Shown here in pieces: positions 44,801-52,785 of a stretch of DNA of 64,000 bases. The position numbers and the translations under genes were made by a program. Each line of letters begins with the position of its first letter. Position 1 is the first letter of the stretch. The notes beneath the pieces are model-generated. The model was not told the DNA's origin. It was given only the letters and a program-made list of their open reading frames with translations, and searched no databases. The stretch spans positions 868,001 to 932,000 of the forward strand of contig NZ_SJSL01000002.1 in the NCBI RefSeq assembly GCF_004331695.1, read 5' to 3'. Source of the stretch: Pedobacter psychroterrae. GTDB lineage: Bacteria > Bacteroidota > Bacteroidia > Sphingobacteriales > Sphingobacteriaceae.

Positions 44801-45448
44801 CTTACTTCAATTCAGGCATACCTGCAATTGATTACTTTAAAAGTTAAGAAAACAGATGATTCCTTTGTTCAAACTTCGCTATCCAGGGTAAGCGTCTTAA
44901 TTAAAAAGATGAACAGCATGATTAACGGGTTTCTGACTGTTTCCAGTTCGGAAGGAGGAAAAATTCACCTGGATTCGGAGATTTTCCATATGAACGGTTT
45001 AATTGACGAAATTATTGAGGAGTCTATCCTCGTAAATAAAGGAATTGATATTGTCTTCACTAAAGGACCAGACTTGACACTGGAAGCGGATCGGGATAAA
45101 ATTGGCCAGGTACTGAATAACTTTTTGAGTAATGCCATCAAATACTCTCCAAATCAGAAGGTAATTGAGATTTCCGTAGAGAAGACGGCGGGAATGGCAC
45201 AAGTATGTGTGAAAGATAAAGGATTGGGTATAAAAATTGAGGATCAGGCAAAATTATTTGACCGCTATTTCAGGGTAAACAGTGTGGATACGAAATCTGT
45301 TTCAGGCTTTGGCCTGGGACTGTACCTGTCGGCTGAGATTATAAAACGTCACAACGGGAAAGTCTGGGTGGAAAGTAAGATCGGCAATGGCTCCTCATTT
45401 TATTTTAGCCTGCCGGTTGCAGAAAAGTTATTGCCTAAAGCTCAGTAA
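41891..45448 (+). CDS. CheB-CheR-PAS-histidine kinase hybrid
   Basis: A 1185-residue signalling protein: CheB-like methylesterase domain (GASAGGLEEI near 12, VVQHLS, SGLGSDGSDGL near 130); CheR-like methyltransferase (about 195-460, VAGCATGEEVYSL near 303); long coiled coil (about 640-720, repeated NEEM-QS-NEE units); PAS domains (about 715-960); HisKA (MVSHDLRSPLTS near 964) and HATPase (FLSNAIKYSPN, GFGLGLYLS). No TM and no classical che genes nearby, so it is a signalling hybrid rather than a chemotaxis enzyme. No box-octamer promoter seen. Confidence 0.9.
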   Translation: MNEPEYIIAIGASAGGLEEINSFFDHTPLDGVSYIVVQHLSASFKSRMVEVLAKHSKLVVEEATDGKLVECNQVYLIPHDKYMTIENNRLHLRDKDKASGAHLTINIFFNSLAADSGNKAIGIILSGLGSDGSDGLVAIKNAGGMVMARNPETSAFPSMPSKAIATGMVDFVLEPAAMPGAIEDYVKHEGVLQAESHNDEVSLKAIVELIRQRSPLDFSDYKSSTILRRTKRRAAYHDFKTLAKYLEFLESSPEEIELLSKDFLISVTSFFRDTEAFEYIRHNILPGILKKLAPKEELKIWVAGCATGEEVYSLAMLIAEQLTNGLEHTVVKIFATDIDSAALVHAGKGIYQQETIKDVSPERLKRYFIKEGNQYRISPVLRKMAIFAQHDLVKNPPYCNMHFISCRNLLIYMAPVLQKKIFSMLLFGLKMDGYLFLGSSENPMPIIQNLEVVNKQYKLYKNIKSNRIVSFDAFSMPDSLEVRNKPIYAGQEEVNNNPLQSLSEMMHTSLANEQDYLVVCVDENKEVIKSYGNTTKYLLPKHFESNLEHLLPKKLSMAFNTLSIKVLKTNERENLNGIKIKLADLIVKVNITVSPLVSKSKQQKLLMVTLTTDKSFKASVEESADFDEKVFHDEYTLNLEQELNEVKEKLSSAYQQLDASNENMQSFNEEMISANEEMQSTNEEMQSVNEELDTINSEYQLKNKELLETNDDLNNYFRSNINGQLFINNELLLMKFSPGTVKQINLLETDIGRPLSNITTNIKFETIIEDIKNVLREGSVITKEIETNNGKWYQVMTMPYLRQSDQKNSGAIITFNDITELKKTQLELDISSKMLGMTIDAAELGIFSIHARTREFQPSAHFKTIFGFHSTEELSYQAVIERIEEDYRKIFSDAIDNSINEGDKCDLELPIRDFHDSRLRWVRIIGNLSYDHEKSPAYFTGVLNDITVHKQDELRKNDFIAMVSHDLRSPLTSIQAYLQLITLKVKKTDDSFVQTSLSRVSVLIKKMNSMINGFLTVSSSEGGKIHLDSEIFHMNGLIDEIIEESILVNKGIDIVFTKGPDLTLEADRDKIGQVLNNFLSNAIKYSPNQKVIEISVEKTAGMAQVCVKDKGLGIKIEDQAKLFDRYFRVNSVDTKSVSGFGLGLYLSAEIIKRHNGKVWVESKIGNGSSFYFSLPVAEKLLPKAQ

Positions 45449-46456
45449 CTCATTGATAAGCATGGGTAAGTTTACTGAGGCGCAGGCGATTTGTTCATCT
45501 GCGGCACCATAATAAACATAAATGGTATCTTCAAACAAGGCGGTACCCGATGGAAAACATACATTATTCACTTCGCCTGATAACTCCCACTGGGTTTCAG
45601 GCTTGAACAAGGGATAAGGAAGCCGGGCGATTTCTGTTTCGGGATGCTCCAGATCCAGTAATGCGGCACATGCGCAATATACATACCCTTCGGTGGTGTC
45701 ATGAACCCCATGATAAATGACAAGCCAGCCTTCAGCTGTTTCTATTGGCGGACACCCTCCTCCGATATAGCTGACTTCATGTGCATATTTGGGCGCCAGA
45801 ACGATATGACTATTAAAATTTAACAGGTAGTTTTTCCAGAATGTTTCGTTTAAATCCGAGATTTCATTGATACTGGCGATTTGTATATCCGGTTTGATGC
45901 GGTGCAGAAAGTACAGCTGACCATGTATTCTCCTGGGAAAGAAAACCAGGTCCTTATCCCAAACCAGCAGCTTGACATCCATCATCACCTCAGTTTTATC
46001 GTGAGAGAATCTTGAATATTTTTCATTGAGCTTCCCTGTATTCTCCGCAAGGGCCTTAAATTCGGGAAATGATATTACAGGAACGATAGTGCCATGTCTT
46101 TCAAAAGTCTTTAAATCCGCTGATGTGGCCAGGGAACCTAAAGCATTGAAACCATCAAAGGCGGTATAGGTCAGGTAGTATTGCTCATCTATTTTTACGA
46201 TCCTGGGGTCTTCGATTCCTTTTGATTCACTGTCTCCTATGGGCGAAAGGACCGGGCAATCGCTTCTATAGGCGATCTCCAACGGACCGTTCAACCGGCA
46301 AAAGCCAATGGTTGAGTAATTGCCTTTGCTGACTGCCCTGTAAAACAGGTGGACCACTCCATTTAGTTCAACCGCAGCAGGATTGAGTACCGCCTCACTT
46401 TCAAAATCCAGGGCAGTCTTTCTCAGAATAACACCTTCTTTTTTTACTTGTATCAA
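45428..46456 (-). CDS. Glycoside hydrolase family 130-like protein
   Basis: A 342-residue five-bladed beta-propeller of the GH130 type (phosphorolysis or hydrolysis of beta-mannosides). Blade motifs: NPAAVELNGVVHLFYRA, IEDPRIVKIDEQYYLTYTAF, GGGCPPIETAEGWLVIYHGV and DTIYVYYGAADEQIACA. Relatives are often mislabelled pesticidal protein. It is the last gene of the Mla-USP-GH130 run on the minus strand and overlaps the CheB-CheR kinase gene end by 21 bp. Substrate unknown. Confidence 0.85.
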   Translation of the reverse strand: MIQVKKEGVILRKTALDFESEAVLNPAAVELNGVVHLFYRAVSKGNYSTIGFCRLNGPLEIAYRSDCPVLSPIGDSESKGIEDPRIVKIDEQYYLTYTAFDGFNALGSLATSADLKTFERHGTIVPVISFPEFKALAENTGKLNEKYSRFSHDKTEVMMDVKLLVWDKDLVFFPRRIHGQLYFLHRIKPDIQIASINEISDLNETFWKNYLLNFNSHIVLAPKYAHEVSYIGGGCPPIETAEGWLVIYHGVHDTTEGYVYCACAALLDLEHPETEIARLPYPLFKPETQWELSGEVNNVCFPSGTALFEDTIYVYYGAADEQIACASVNLPMLINELLSFRQ

Positions 46457-46477
46457 AATATACGATTTAAGTTTTTA

Positions 46478-46909
46478 TTAACTGGTGACCGGAATTACAA
46501 TGACGGTTTTTTTGGAATGCCTGATCACATCTTCAGCAACGCTGCCCAATAATAAATGGGGCAATCCCTTCCGCCCATGTGTGCCCATGACGATGATATT
46601 TGCTCCCCATCTTTCAGCGGTTTCCAGGATTACCTTATAGGGTGTACCTGTCTTCACAAAGCTTTTTACCGGAAATGTTTTGAAGACATTTTCAATCACG
46701 GCGAGCTGACTACGGTTCAAATTATGTTCCATCATATCATCCAGCTCCCTTGGTGTGGGAGGATCTTGATCAGTGGGATCATCAGGGTCGACGATACTGA
46801 CCAGCGCGACTTCCGCATTCAATTGTCTGGCAAGTTGAAGGCCATTCATTGCAATTCTCTCTGCACTCGGGTTATTGTCAATGGCGATTAAGATTTTATG
46901 AAATTCCAT
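46478..46909 (-). CDS. Universal stress protein, single-domain (USP 2)
   Basis: A 143-residue UspA protein: start MEFHKILIAIDNNPSAERIA, ATP-binding loop VMGTHGRKGLPHLLLGSVAE with the G-x2-G pattern complete (about 113-132), and end KKTVIVIPVTS. 54 bp after mlaD and 21 bp before the GH130 gene, same strand. A canonical, probably ATP-binding USP. Confidence 0.93.
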   Translation of the reverse strand: MEFHKILIAIDNNPSAERIAMNGLQLARQLNAEVALVSIVDPDDPTDQDPPTPRELDDMMEHNLNRSQLAVIENVFKTFPVKSFVKTGTPYKVILETAERWGANIIVMGTHGRKGLPHLLLGSVAEDVIRHSKKTVIVIPVTS

Positions 46910-46963
46910 TTGATCGGGTTTATTGATACGGTAAATTATTTTTTCCCGGTGCGGCCACCGGCA

Positions 46964-47974
46964 TTATTTCTTTTGTGATACTTCAAGTAATCTGGCCTGC
47001 TCCTTTTTCTTTTGACGCTCCAGGCCTCTGAAGTATCCCCTGAACAAAAAGTTATGTTTCAGTGCTTCCATGTTCTGATTGAATCCATCTGTACCTTTCT
47101 GCAAATTCTCCATGGTCAGGCTGATGTTTTTGGCCATTAATGAGTCTTTTAATAAGGTGTTGACCGGACCTTTTCCATCTGTAAGGGTGTGACTCAAATC
47201 TTTAACCGTGGCATTCATCTGTTTGGTCATCTCATTGGCATTAATACTGGCGCTTCTAATTTGCAGGACTGCATCCTGTAGGGTTGCGGTCATTAACGTG
47301 TCGGTAAGCAACATCCCGGCAGTTCCTTTGCCTTTTCTGATACCGCTCACCAGCTGGTTTAATTCAAAAGTCATTTGGTTGGCATTGCTTGTAGTCTGAT
47401 ATATCTTTTCCAATGAGCCTTTCAAACTGATTCCAATAGCTTCATCGTTGATCAGTTTCAAAATTGCGCTGCTGTCGATCCGCATTACCGTTCCTTTAAG
47501 CACTTCCGATATACTGGCTACATTGTTATTGGTCTGAGATAATTTCTCTATGATCTCATCCATATTGGCCATGTTCTTTGCCTGCAGGAGATCTCCTTCG
47601 GAAACCTTTTGGCTGACACCCTTGACAGGGCTGATGTTGACCACTTTATTTCCCATAAGGCCTTCGGTACCCACAGCAGCAACTGCATTCTTATTGATAA
47701 ATGATTTCACTTTGCTATTGATCTGCATGATCACTTCAATCGTGCTGTCGTTAATGAGTTCAATTTCTTTTACTGTTCCGGCTTGAAGCCCGGAAAAAAG
47801 CACGTTATTGCCCTCTGTCAGGCCATTCAAATTGGAGAACCTCACTTTAAGTTTAAATTCGTTGCCAAACAGGTTTTTATTTTTGCCGATGATGAAAAAG
47901 GCCAGTATGAGCAGGACTAACCCTGATAGCACAAATGCCCCGAGCTTAATATTATTTACTTTCTGATTTGCCAT
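46964..47974 (-). CDS. mlaD: MlaD/MCE-domain lipid-transport protein
   Basis: A 336-residue inner-membrane-anchored MCE protein that forms the periplasmic shuttle of Mla-type phospholipid transporters. One N-terminal TM helix (about 12-29), an MCE domain (about 38-118, VRFSNLNGLTEGNNVLFSGL summarised) and a long helical C-terminal part rich in Asn/Met/Thr. 11 bp after the MlaF gene. Confidence 0.88.
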   Translation of the reverse strand: MANQKVNNIKLGAFVLSGLVLLILAFFIIGKNKNLFGNEFKLKVRFSNLNGLTEGNNVLFSGLQAGTVKEIELINDSTIEVIMQINSKVKSFINKNAVAAVGTEGLMGNKVVNISPVKGVSQKVSEGDLLQAKNMANMDEIIEKLSQTNNNVASISEVLKGTVMRIDSSAILKLINDEAIGISLKGSLEKIYQTTSNANQMTFELNQLVSGIRKGKGTAGMLLTDTLMTATLQDAVLQIRSASINANEMTKQMNATVKDLSHTLTDGKGPVNTLLKDSLMAKNISLTMENLQKGTDGFNQNMEALKHNFLFRGYFRGLERQKKKEQARLLEVSQKK

Positions 47975-47985
47975 TTTATGTGATT

Positions 47986-48729
47986 TTATTCAAAAAACTG
48001 TTTGATATTCTGATCTGTTGACTGTTCCAATTCCTGATAGGTTCCCTGGATATAGCATTTTCCTTCCAGCAGCAATACCACTACATCAGCGGTATTTTTT
48101 ACGCAGTTCATATCGTGGGAAATGATGATGGAAGAAGTATGGTTCTTCTTTTGCAGTTTTAAGATCAGGTTTTCGATTTCCCTTGAAGTGACCGGGTCTA
48201 ACCCGGTTGTGGGCTCATCATAGAGAATGACCTCGGGCCGCAGGATCATGGTTCTTGCCAGGGCAACACGCTTCAACATTCCACCTGAAAGCTCGGAGGG
48301 CATCATGTCCAGGGTATGGAGCAGATCTACATTTTCCAGGGCCTCACTGACTAACCTGTCCACTTCTTCTTTTTTTATGTCAACCCAATGCCTTAAAAGT
48401 GGGAACTCTAAATTTTCCCGGATCGTCATGGAATCATAAAGCGCATTGCTCTGAAACAGAAAACCTATTTTCGAACGGGCCTGGTCCAGTTCATCCTCGT
48501 TCATCCCCGGGATATTTTCCTCAAATACATGGATGCTTCCGCTATCAGGCGCCAACAGGCCGATGATACATTTAATCAGCACAGATTTACCTGAACCCGA
48601 TTTACCCAGGATGACAACATTGCTGCCTTTTTCTACCGTCAGATTAAATCCATCCAGTATGACTTTATCGCCGAAACCTTTGACCAGATCTTTGATCACA
48701 ATTACCGACTTACTTTTTACTGCTTCCAT
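47986..48729 (-). CDS. mlaF: MlaF-like ABC transporter ATP-binding protein
   Basis: A 247-residue ABC ATPase of an Mla lipid transporter. Walker A GKSGSGKSVL (near 37), Q-loop FLFQSNALYDSM, signature LSGGMLKRVALAR (near 143), Walker B EVILYDEPTTGLDP and switch His in IIISHDMN. It is 5 bp downstream of the permease gene and 11 bp before mlaD. Confidence 0.92.
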   Translation of the reverse strand: MEAVKSKSVIVIKDLVKGFGDKVILDGFNLTVEKGSNVVILGKSGSGKSVLIKCIIGLLAPDSGSIHVFEENIPGMNEDELDQARSKIGFLFQSNALYDSMTIRENLEFPLLRHWVDIKKEEVDRLVSEALENVDLLHTLDMMPSELSGGMLKRVALARTMILRPEVILYDEPTTGLDPVTSREIENLILKLQKKNHTSSIIISHDMNCVKNTADVVVLLLEGKCYIQGTYQELEQSTDQNIKQFFE

Positions 48730-48734
48730 AAGTA

Positions 48735-49505
48735 TTAATTAAGTCCCAGTAATTCAGTGATCTGAACTGCCAGTAGGTCAATGATAAAAATCAAAACAGA
48801 GGAAAGAACCACAGCTGAATTGGCTGAGACTCCGACTCCCTGAGTGCCTTTGCTCGAATTAAAGCCCTTATAACATCCTACGATGCCCACTGCAAAACCA
48901 AAAAATAACGTTTTAATGATAGCAGGTAATACATCGCTAAAATCCAGGCTTTTAAAAACTTGGAGAAAGAACAGATCAATACTGGTTACCGAGCGTATGT
49001 TTACGCCCAGATACGCACCAAACAAGGAAATTCCATCTCCAAGAATAGTAAGCATGGGCAACATTAATGTGGTTGCCAAAACCCGGGTGGCAACCAGGTA
49101 TTTATAAGGCTTAATGCCGCTTACCGTCATGGCATCTATTTGCTCGGTCACTTTCATCGAACCCAGTTCAGCGCCTATGCTGCTGCCAATCTTTCCGGCA
49201 AAAATCAAGGCAGTGATTACTGGTCCAATCTCCCGCACTATGGCCAGGCCGACCATTACCGGCAACTGCGATTCGACCCCATACTCAACAAGAGAGGGTC
49301 TGAGTTGCATAGTAAGCACCAGTCCCATAATAAAAGCAGTCAATGCAACCAGGGGAAAAGACAGGTAACCAATATTGTAACATTGGTTTAGTAATTCTCT
49401 GTTCTCATACCTGGGCTTCATGCCCACTGAAAAGAAGCGGCCGGTAAAACGGGCTATATTTCCGGTCTCATCAAGAAATTTCTTAAAACTAACGATTAGC
49501 GCCAT
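48735..49505 (-). CDS. mlaE: MlaE-like ABC transporter permease
   Basis: A 256-residue permease with about five TM helices. The family core includes IREIGPVITALIFAGKIGS and IGAELGSMKVTEQIDAM (about 80-120). The ATG at 49505 (MALIVSFKKFLDE) is preferred over 49553, which lies inside the divergent promoter region. First gene of the mlaE-mlaF-mlaD-USP-GH130 unit. Confidence 0.9.
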   Translation of the reverse strand: MALIVSFKKFLDETGNIARFTGRFFSVGMKPRYENRELLNQCYNIGYLSFPLVALTAFIMGLVLTMQLRPSLVEYGVESQLPVMVGLAIVREIGPVITALIFAGKIGSSIGAELGSMKVTEQIDAMTVSGIKPYKYLVATRVLATTLMLPMLTILGDGISLFGAYLGVNIRSVTSIDLFFLQVFKSLDFSDVLPAIIKTLFFGFAVGIVGCYKGFNSSKGTQGVGVSANSAVVLSSVLIFIIDLLAVQITELLGLN

Positions 49506-49561
49506 GGCTGTAAAGGTAAGGCCGGGTAAAACTCCCTGCCATGACCGCAGCACGAAGCCTG

Positions 49562-49627
49562 ATGATGCTAATCATTGTACAGAGTGACTGTAGTCATTTT
49601 CCTCCCGATATAAGTGCTGCATTTTTG
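49562..49627. promoter_or_regulatory. Two FNR-type boxes, mlaE/DUF1003 divergent promoter
   Basis: Box A ATGAT-GCTA-ATCAT (49562-49575) is a perfect 5-4-5 match. Box B GTGAC-TGTA-GTCAT (49584-49597) is followed by exactly 22 bp and octamer CATTTTTG (49620-49627) toward DUF1003. Toward mlaE (minus), TACCTTTA at 49511-49518 lies 43 bp from box A, the same distance as at hsp20, but it would start the transcript almost at the ATG; GAGTTTTA at 49527-49534 is an alternative. Confidence 0.7.
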
Positions 49628-49663
49628 CCATTGAGGTATTACGGCCTTTCGAAAATATGCAGA

Positions 49664-50218
49664 ATGGAAAATAAATCAGATGATCTGGTCTCCAAAGACG
49701 AAAATGAGTTTCTGAGTAAACTTCATAAAATTGTCGCTGAAACCATTAAGGAAGAAGATCTCATCCTCAACAATCTGCTGCATCCCGCAAAGGATGTGCT
49801 TTCCGGGGGTCAAAAACTTTCCGATCAGGTCGCCCGCTTTGGCGGTAGCTGGAAGTTCATTATACTTTTTGGGATCATCCTGATCCTTTGGATCATTTAT
49901 AACGTCACTGCCATCGGTAGCAAGGCATTTGATCCCTATCCTTTTATCCTGATGAATCTCATTCTCTCCTGCATTGCCGCGCTTCAGGCACCTATCATCA
50001 TGATGAGCCAAAACCGAAAAGAGGAAAAAGACCGGATGAGGAGCGAGAATGATTACCTGATCAATCTGAAAGCGGAGATGGGGATTCGCAGTTTACATCA
50101 GAAAATGGATCTTTTGCTGGGCGAGCAGATTAAAAAATTATATGATCTACAGGCTATTCAAATCCAGAAACTGGAAGAAATGAGCGGAAAACTGGATTCA
50201 AATCATAAGCTTCCATGA
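49664..50218 (+). CDS. DUF1003 membrane protein
   Basis: A 184-residue protein with two TM helices (about 68-88 and 97-117) in the DUF1003 core (FGGSWKFIILFGIILILWII and ALQAPIIMMSQNRKEEKDR) and a C-terminal coiled coil. ATG 49664 is chosen over 49541 since the upstream part overlaps the promoter. Function unknown; often seen beside stress genes. Confidence 0.85.
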   Translation: MENKSDDLVSKDENEFLSKLHKIVAETIKEEDLILNNLLHPAKDVLSGGQKLSDQVARFGGSWKFIILFGIILILWIIYNVTAIGSKAFDPYPFILMNLILSCIAALQAPIIMMSQNRKEEKDRMRSENDYLINLKAEMGIRSLHQKMDLLLGEQIKKLYDLQAIQIQKLEEMSGKLDSNHKLP

Positions 50219-50258
50219 TGCTGATCATGGTTTATTGAGTTAATAATCAGAATATTTG
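50215..50258 (+). promoter_or_regulatory. FNR-type box plus -7 octamer
   Basis: Perfect box ATGAT-GCTG-ATCAT (50215-50228, overlapping the DUF1003 stop), 22 bp, octamer AATATTTG (50251-50258), then ATG 19 bp later at 50278. Confidence 0.82.
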
Positions 50259-50277
50259 ATCGTTAATTCGAACGCTT

Positions 50278-51159
50278 ATGAAAACTGTTTCGGCCATTTT
50301 CTTCCTGTTGGTCCCCTTGCTACTTATTCTCAAGCCTTCTCAGGGACAAAGTGTTTCCTTTTCCAGGGAACTGTCTGCACAGCTAAATGACAGGACTAAA
50401 CAATCCAAATTGTACTACCGTAAATCGGTGAAAGGGTACTATCAGCAAAATGATTTTAAGCCTGCCTGGATCAAAAATAAAGATCAGCCAAAACAGACCT
50501 TTTCGGCCATGATGCTGCTGGACTGTGTACTCCAGTTCGGGCTGGCGCATGCGGATTACCATCCGGATGAGTTGATCTATGACAATCTGCAGACCATGAT
50601 CGACACACCTGAAAAGGTAAGTGTCCAGCAGCGCGCGCGGTTTGATATACTTCTAACTGATGCCATCATCACTTTAATCAATCACCTGCATTATGGGAAA
50701 TTGAACCCCGATTATTCAGCAAAAAGAATTGATGGTCTAATTAATTTGTCTGGCTTTAACGCAATTACTGAACTCACAAAAGCAAACGGCGAAGGGGATT
50801 TTATGGACGCCATATTAACTGCGCAGCCAAAATCAAAAGCCTATGCCGATCTGCAGCGCTATATGCGACTCGTCAAAGGACAGAATGCAGGCGATTGTTA
50901 TGAAGTGCCTGAATGGGAAATGAGAAAAGTCGCCATCAATATGGAGCGGCTGCGTTGGTGGGAGTTTGGCGGAAAGAATGCCCACCAGAGAAAAAAACCT
51001 TACCTGACTTGTAAAATAAAAGATGGGCTTCCGGTATTTAATGAAGACATCAGGAAGCTGGATCCGGCCCTGGAAGCTGCGCTCTACAACACAGCGAAGC
51101 AGCAGCCAAAGAAAAAAATTCCGCTGATCCTACCTAACATACATCTTAAAAAAGACTGA
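50278..51159 (+). CDS. L,D-transpeptidase scaffold-domain protein lacking the catalytic domain
   Basis: A 293-residue secreted protein (signal peptide MKTVSAIFFLLVPLLLILKP, cleavage near SQG). It matches the N-terminal scaffold of YcbB-type L,D-transpeptidases (YYQQNDFKPAWIKN, LLTDAIITLINHLHYGKLNP) and continues to the MERLRWW segment that normally leads into the YkuD catalytic domain. It stops without the HGCVR motif. The full-length relative is at 58818. Either a degenerate enzyme or a non-catalytic partner. Its stop overlaps the next USP start (TGATGA/ATGA). Confidence 0.8.
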   Translation: MKTVSAIFFLLVPLLLILKPSQGQSVSFSRELSAQLNDRTKQSKLYYRKSVKGYYQQNDFKPAWIKNKDQPKQTFSAMMLLDCVLQFGLAHADYHPDELIYDNLQTMIDTPEKVSVQQRARFDILLTDAIITLINHLHYGKLNPDYSAKRIDGLINLSGFNAITELTKANGEGDFMDAILTAQPKSKAYADLQRYMRLVKGQNAGDCYEVPEWEMRKVAINMERLRWWEFGGKNAHQRKKPYLTCKIKDGLPVFNEDIRKLDPALEAALYNTAKQQPKKKIPLILPNIHLKKD

Positions 51160-52004
51160 TGAAAACTATCCTGGTCACAACCGACTTTTCGGCGCCCTCA
51201 CAAACCGCCGGCCGTTTCGCATTATATCTGGCCAATGCGCTGAAAGCAGACCTTACTTTGTGTCATGCGGTAAAAAGGGTTATTGCCTCCGTAAGCCCTG
51301 TTTTGACTGATCAATACGCAGAACAAAGAAATTCGGCATTAGAACAACTCGAATTCCAGGCTTTGGATTTAAGGGCAGATCAGCAGGAATCGGGTATTTC
51401 AGGGCTGCAAATTGATTGTTGTAGCGCTCCCGGGCCGATAACGGATCTGGTGAGTAGCCTTACTGTGCAAAAAGAAATAACTTTAGTGGTCATGGGTATG
51501 TTTGGTGCGGGGATGATAAACAGGATTTTGTTAGGCAGTAACAGTCAGGATTTGATCAATAGCGCTAACTTTCCGGTGCTGCTGATCCCCTTTAAAAAGT
51601 TTCCGGAAAAAATCGATAAGATAGCCTTTGCAAGCGATTTAAGCACAGGAGATATCGGTCTGATCAATTCCCTTGCTGGATTTGCCCGTGCTTTTAACGC
51701 TGAAATCCTGATCGTTCATATCGGTGAAACAAAAGTGGACCAGGCCCAGGTGGACAGCTTTTTAAGTGAGGTGACCGGTAAAGTCAAATATCCCAAAATT
51801 TATTACCGTCATGTTGAAGACAAGAACGCCAGCCGCGGGTTAAACTGGATTGCCAAGAACGGTTTCATTGATATATTTGCTATGGTACACCGCAAACAGC
51901 ATTTTCCTGGTAATTTGTTCAGCAGCAGTCATACACAAAAGCTCTCCCGGGATATTGAAATACCGCTGCTGGTTTTCCAGGAAAACCAATACCCGGTATT
52001 TTAA
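51159..52004 (+). CDS. Universal stress protein, two-domain (USP 3)
   Basis: A 281-residue tandem UspA protein: MKTILVTTDFSAPSQTAGRF, then domain 1 loop VMGMFGAGMINRILLGSNSQ; domain 2 (about 150-280) begins IDKIAFASDLSTGDIGL and ends PLLVFQEN. Overlaps the upstream gene's stop by 1 bp (translational coupling). 21 bp before the LOG gene. Confidence 0.9.
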   Translation: MKTILVTTDFSAPSQTAGRFALYLANALKADLTLCHAVKRVIASVSPVLTDQYAEQRNSALEQLEFQALDLRADQQESGISGLQIDCCSAPGPITDLVSSLTVQKEITLVVMGMFGAGMINRILLGSNSQDLINSANFPVLLIPFKKFPEKIDKIAFASDLSTGDIGLINSLAGFARAFNAEILIVHIGETKVDQAQVDSFLSEVTGKVKYPKIYYRHVEDKNASRGLNWIAKNGFIDIFAMVHRKQHFPGNLFSSSHTQKLSRDIEIPLLVFQENQYPVF

Positions 52005-52025
52005 GACAGTAATAAAAATAATTAA

Positions 52026-52745
52026 ATGAATAAATCAGAAATCGTTTTTTTGAGCGGCCCCCACTCCAGGTGGACTGAATTGAAGTTCACCGTAAACATT
52101 CTGATAGAAATGATCAGAGGGTTTCGTGCGCTTCATTTTATCGGCCCCTGTATTACTGTATTCGGATCTGCCCGTTTTAAGCAGGATCATCCATACTATG
52201 AGCTTACCAGAAATGCCGGCGCAGCATTCGCAAGACTGGGGTTTACCATTCTTACCGGTGGCGGTCCCGGGCTGATGGAAGCTGCTAACCGTGGAGCCAG
52301 AGAGGCGGGCGGACGGTCGGTCGGCTGCAATATACAACTGCCTGTAGAACAGAAACCCAATCCTTATCTTGACAAATGGGTTTACCTGAAGCACTTTTTC
52401 GTGCGTAAGATCTTGCTGGTAAAATACTCCTTTGCATTTGTAGTCATGCCCGGAGGCTTTGGTACTCTTGATGAATTCTTTGAAGCATTGACCCTGATCC
52501 AAACCCGCTCCATCAGGAATTTTCCAATCATTATATTTGGAAAATCCTACCACCAGGAACTAATTGAACATATTGAACTCATGAAGAAAAACTCAACTAT
52601 CGGGGCGGAGGATACACATTTGTTCCTGGTTACTGATAGTATAGATGAGGCGGTAGCTTTAATTATGGAAAAGAGCATTAAGGAATACGGACTGCGGCCG
52701 GAGAACAAGGTTAAGCCTTTCAGCTGGCTTTTCGAGCACAAATAA
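52026..52745 (+). CDS. LOG-family protein (TIGR00730)
   Basis: A 239-residue Rossmann-fold protein of the LOG/lysine decarboxylase-like family, usually a nucleotide 5'-monophosphate phosphoribohydrolase. Motifs: GGGPGLMEAANRGA (near 79) and MPGGFGTLDEFFEALTL (near 140), the PGGxGTxxE active site. In the same transcription unit as USP 3. Confidence 0.9.
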   Translation: MNKSEIVFLSGPHSRWTELKFTVNILIEMIRGFRALHFIGPCITVFGSARFKQDHPYYELTRNAGAAFARLGFTILTGGGPGLMEAANRGAREAGGRSVGCNIQLPVEQKPNPYLDKWVYLKHFFVRKILLVKYSFAFVVMPGGFGTLDEFFEALTLIQTRSIRNFPIIIFGKSYHQELIEHIELMKKNSTIGAEDTHLFLVTDSIDEAVALIMEKSIKEYGLRPENKVKPFSWLFEHK

Positions 52746-52785
52746 ATTTCTGGTCAGTTAGGGATATAGGCCAGTCATTATGGAG

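Noticed and set aside
45428..46456. Insecticidal/pesticidal protein annotation
   Set aside because: The propeller motifs are those of GH130; the pesticidal name is a known mislabel.
52035..52553. 172-codon open frame opposite the LOG gene
   Set aside because: Shadow frame without motifs.
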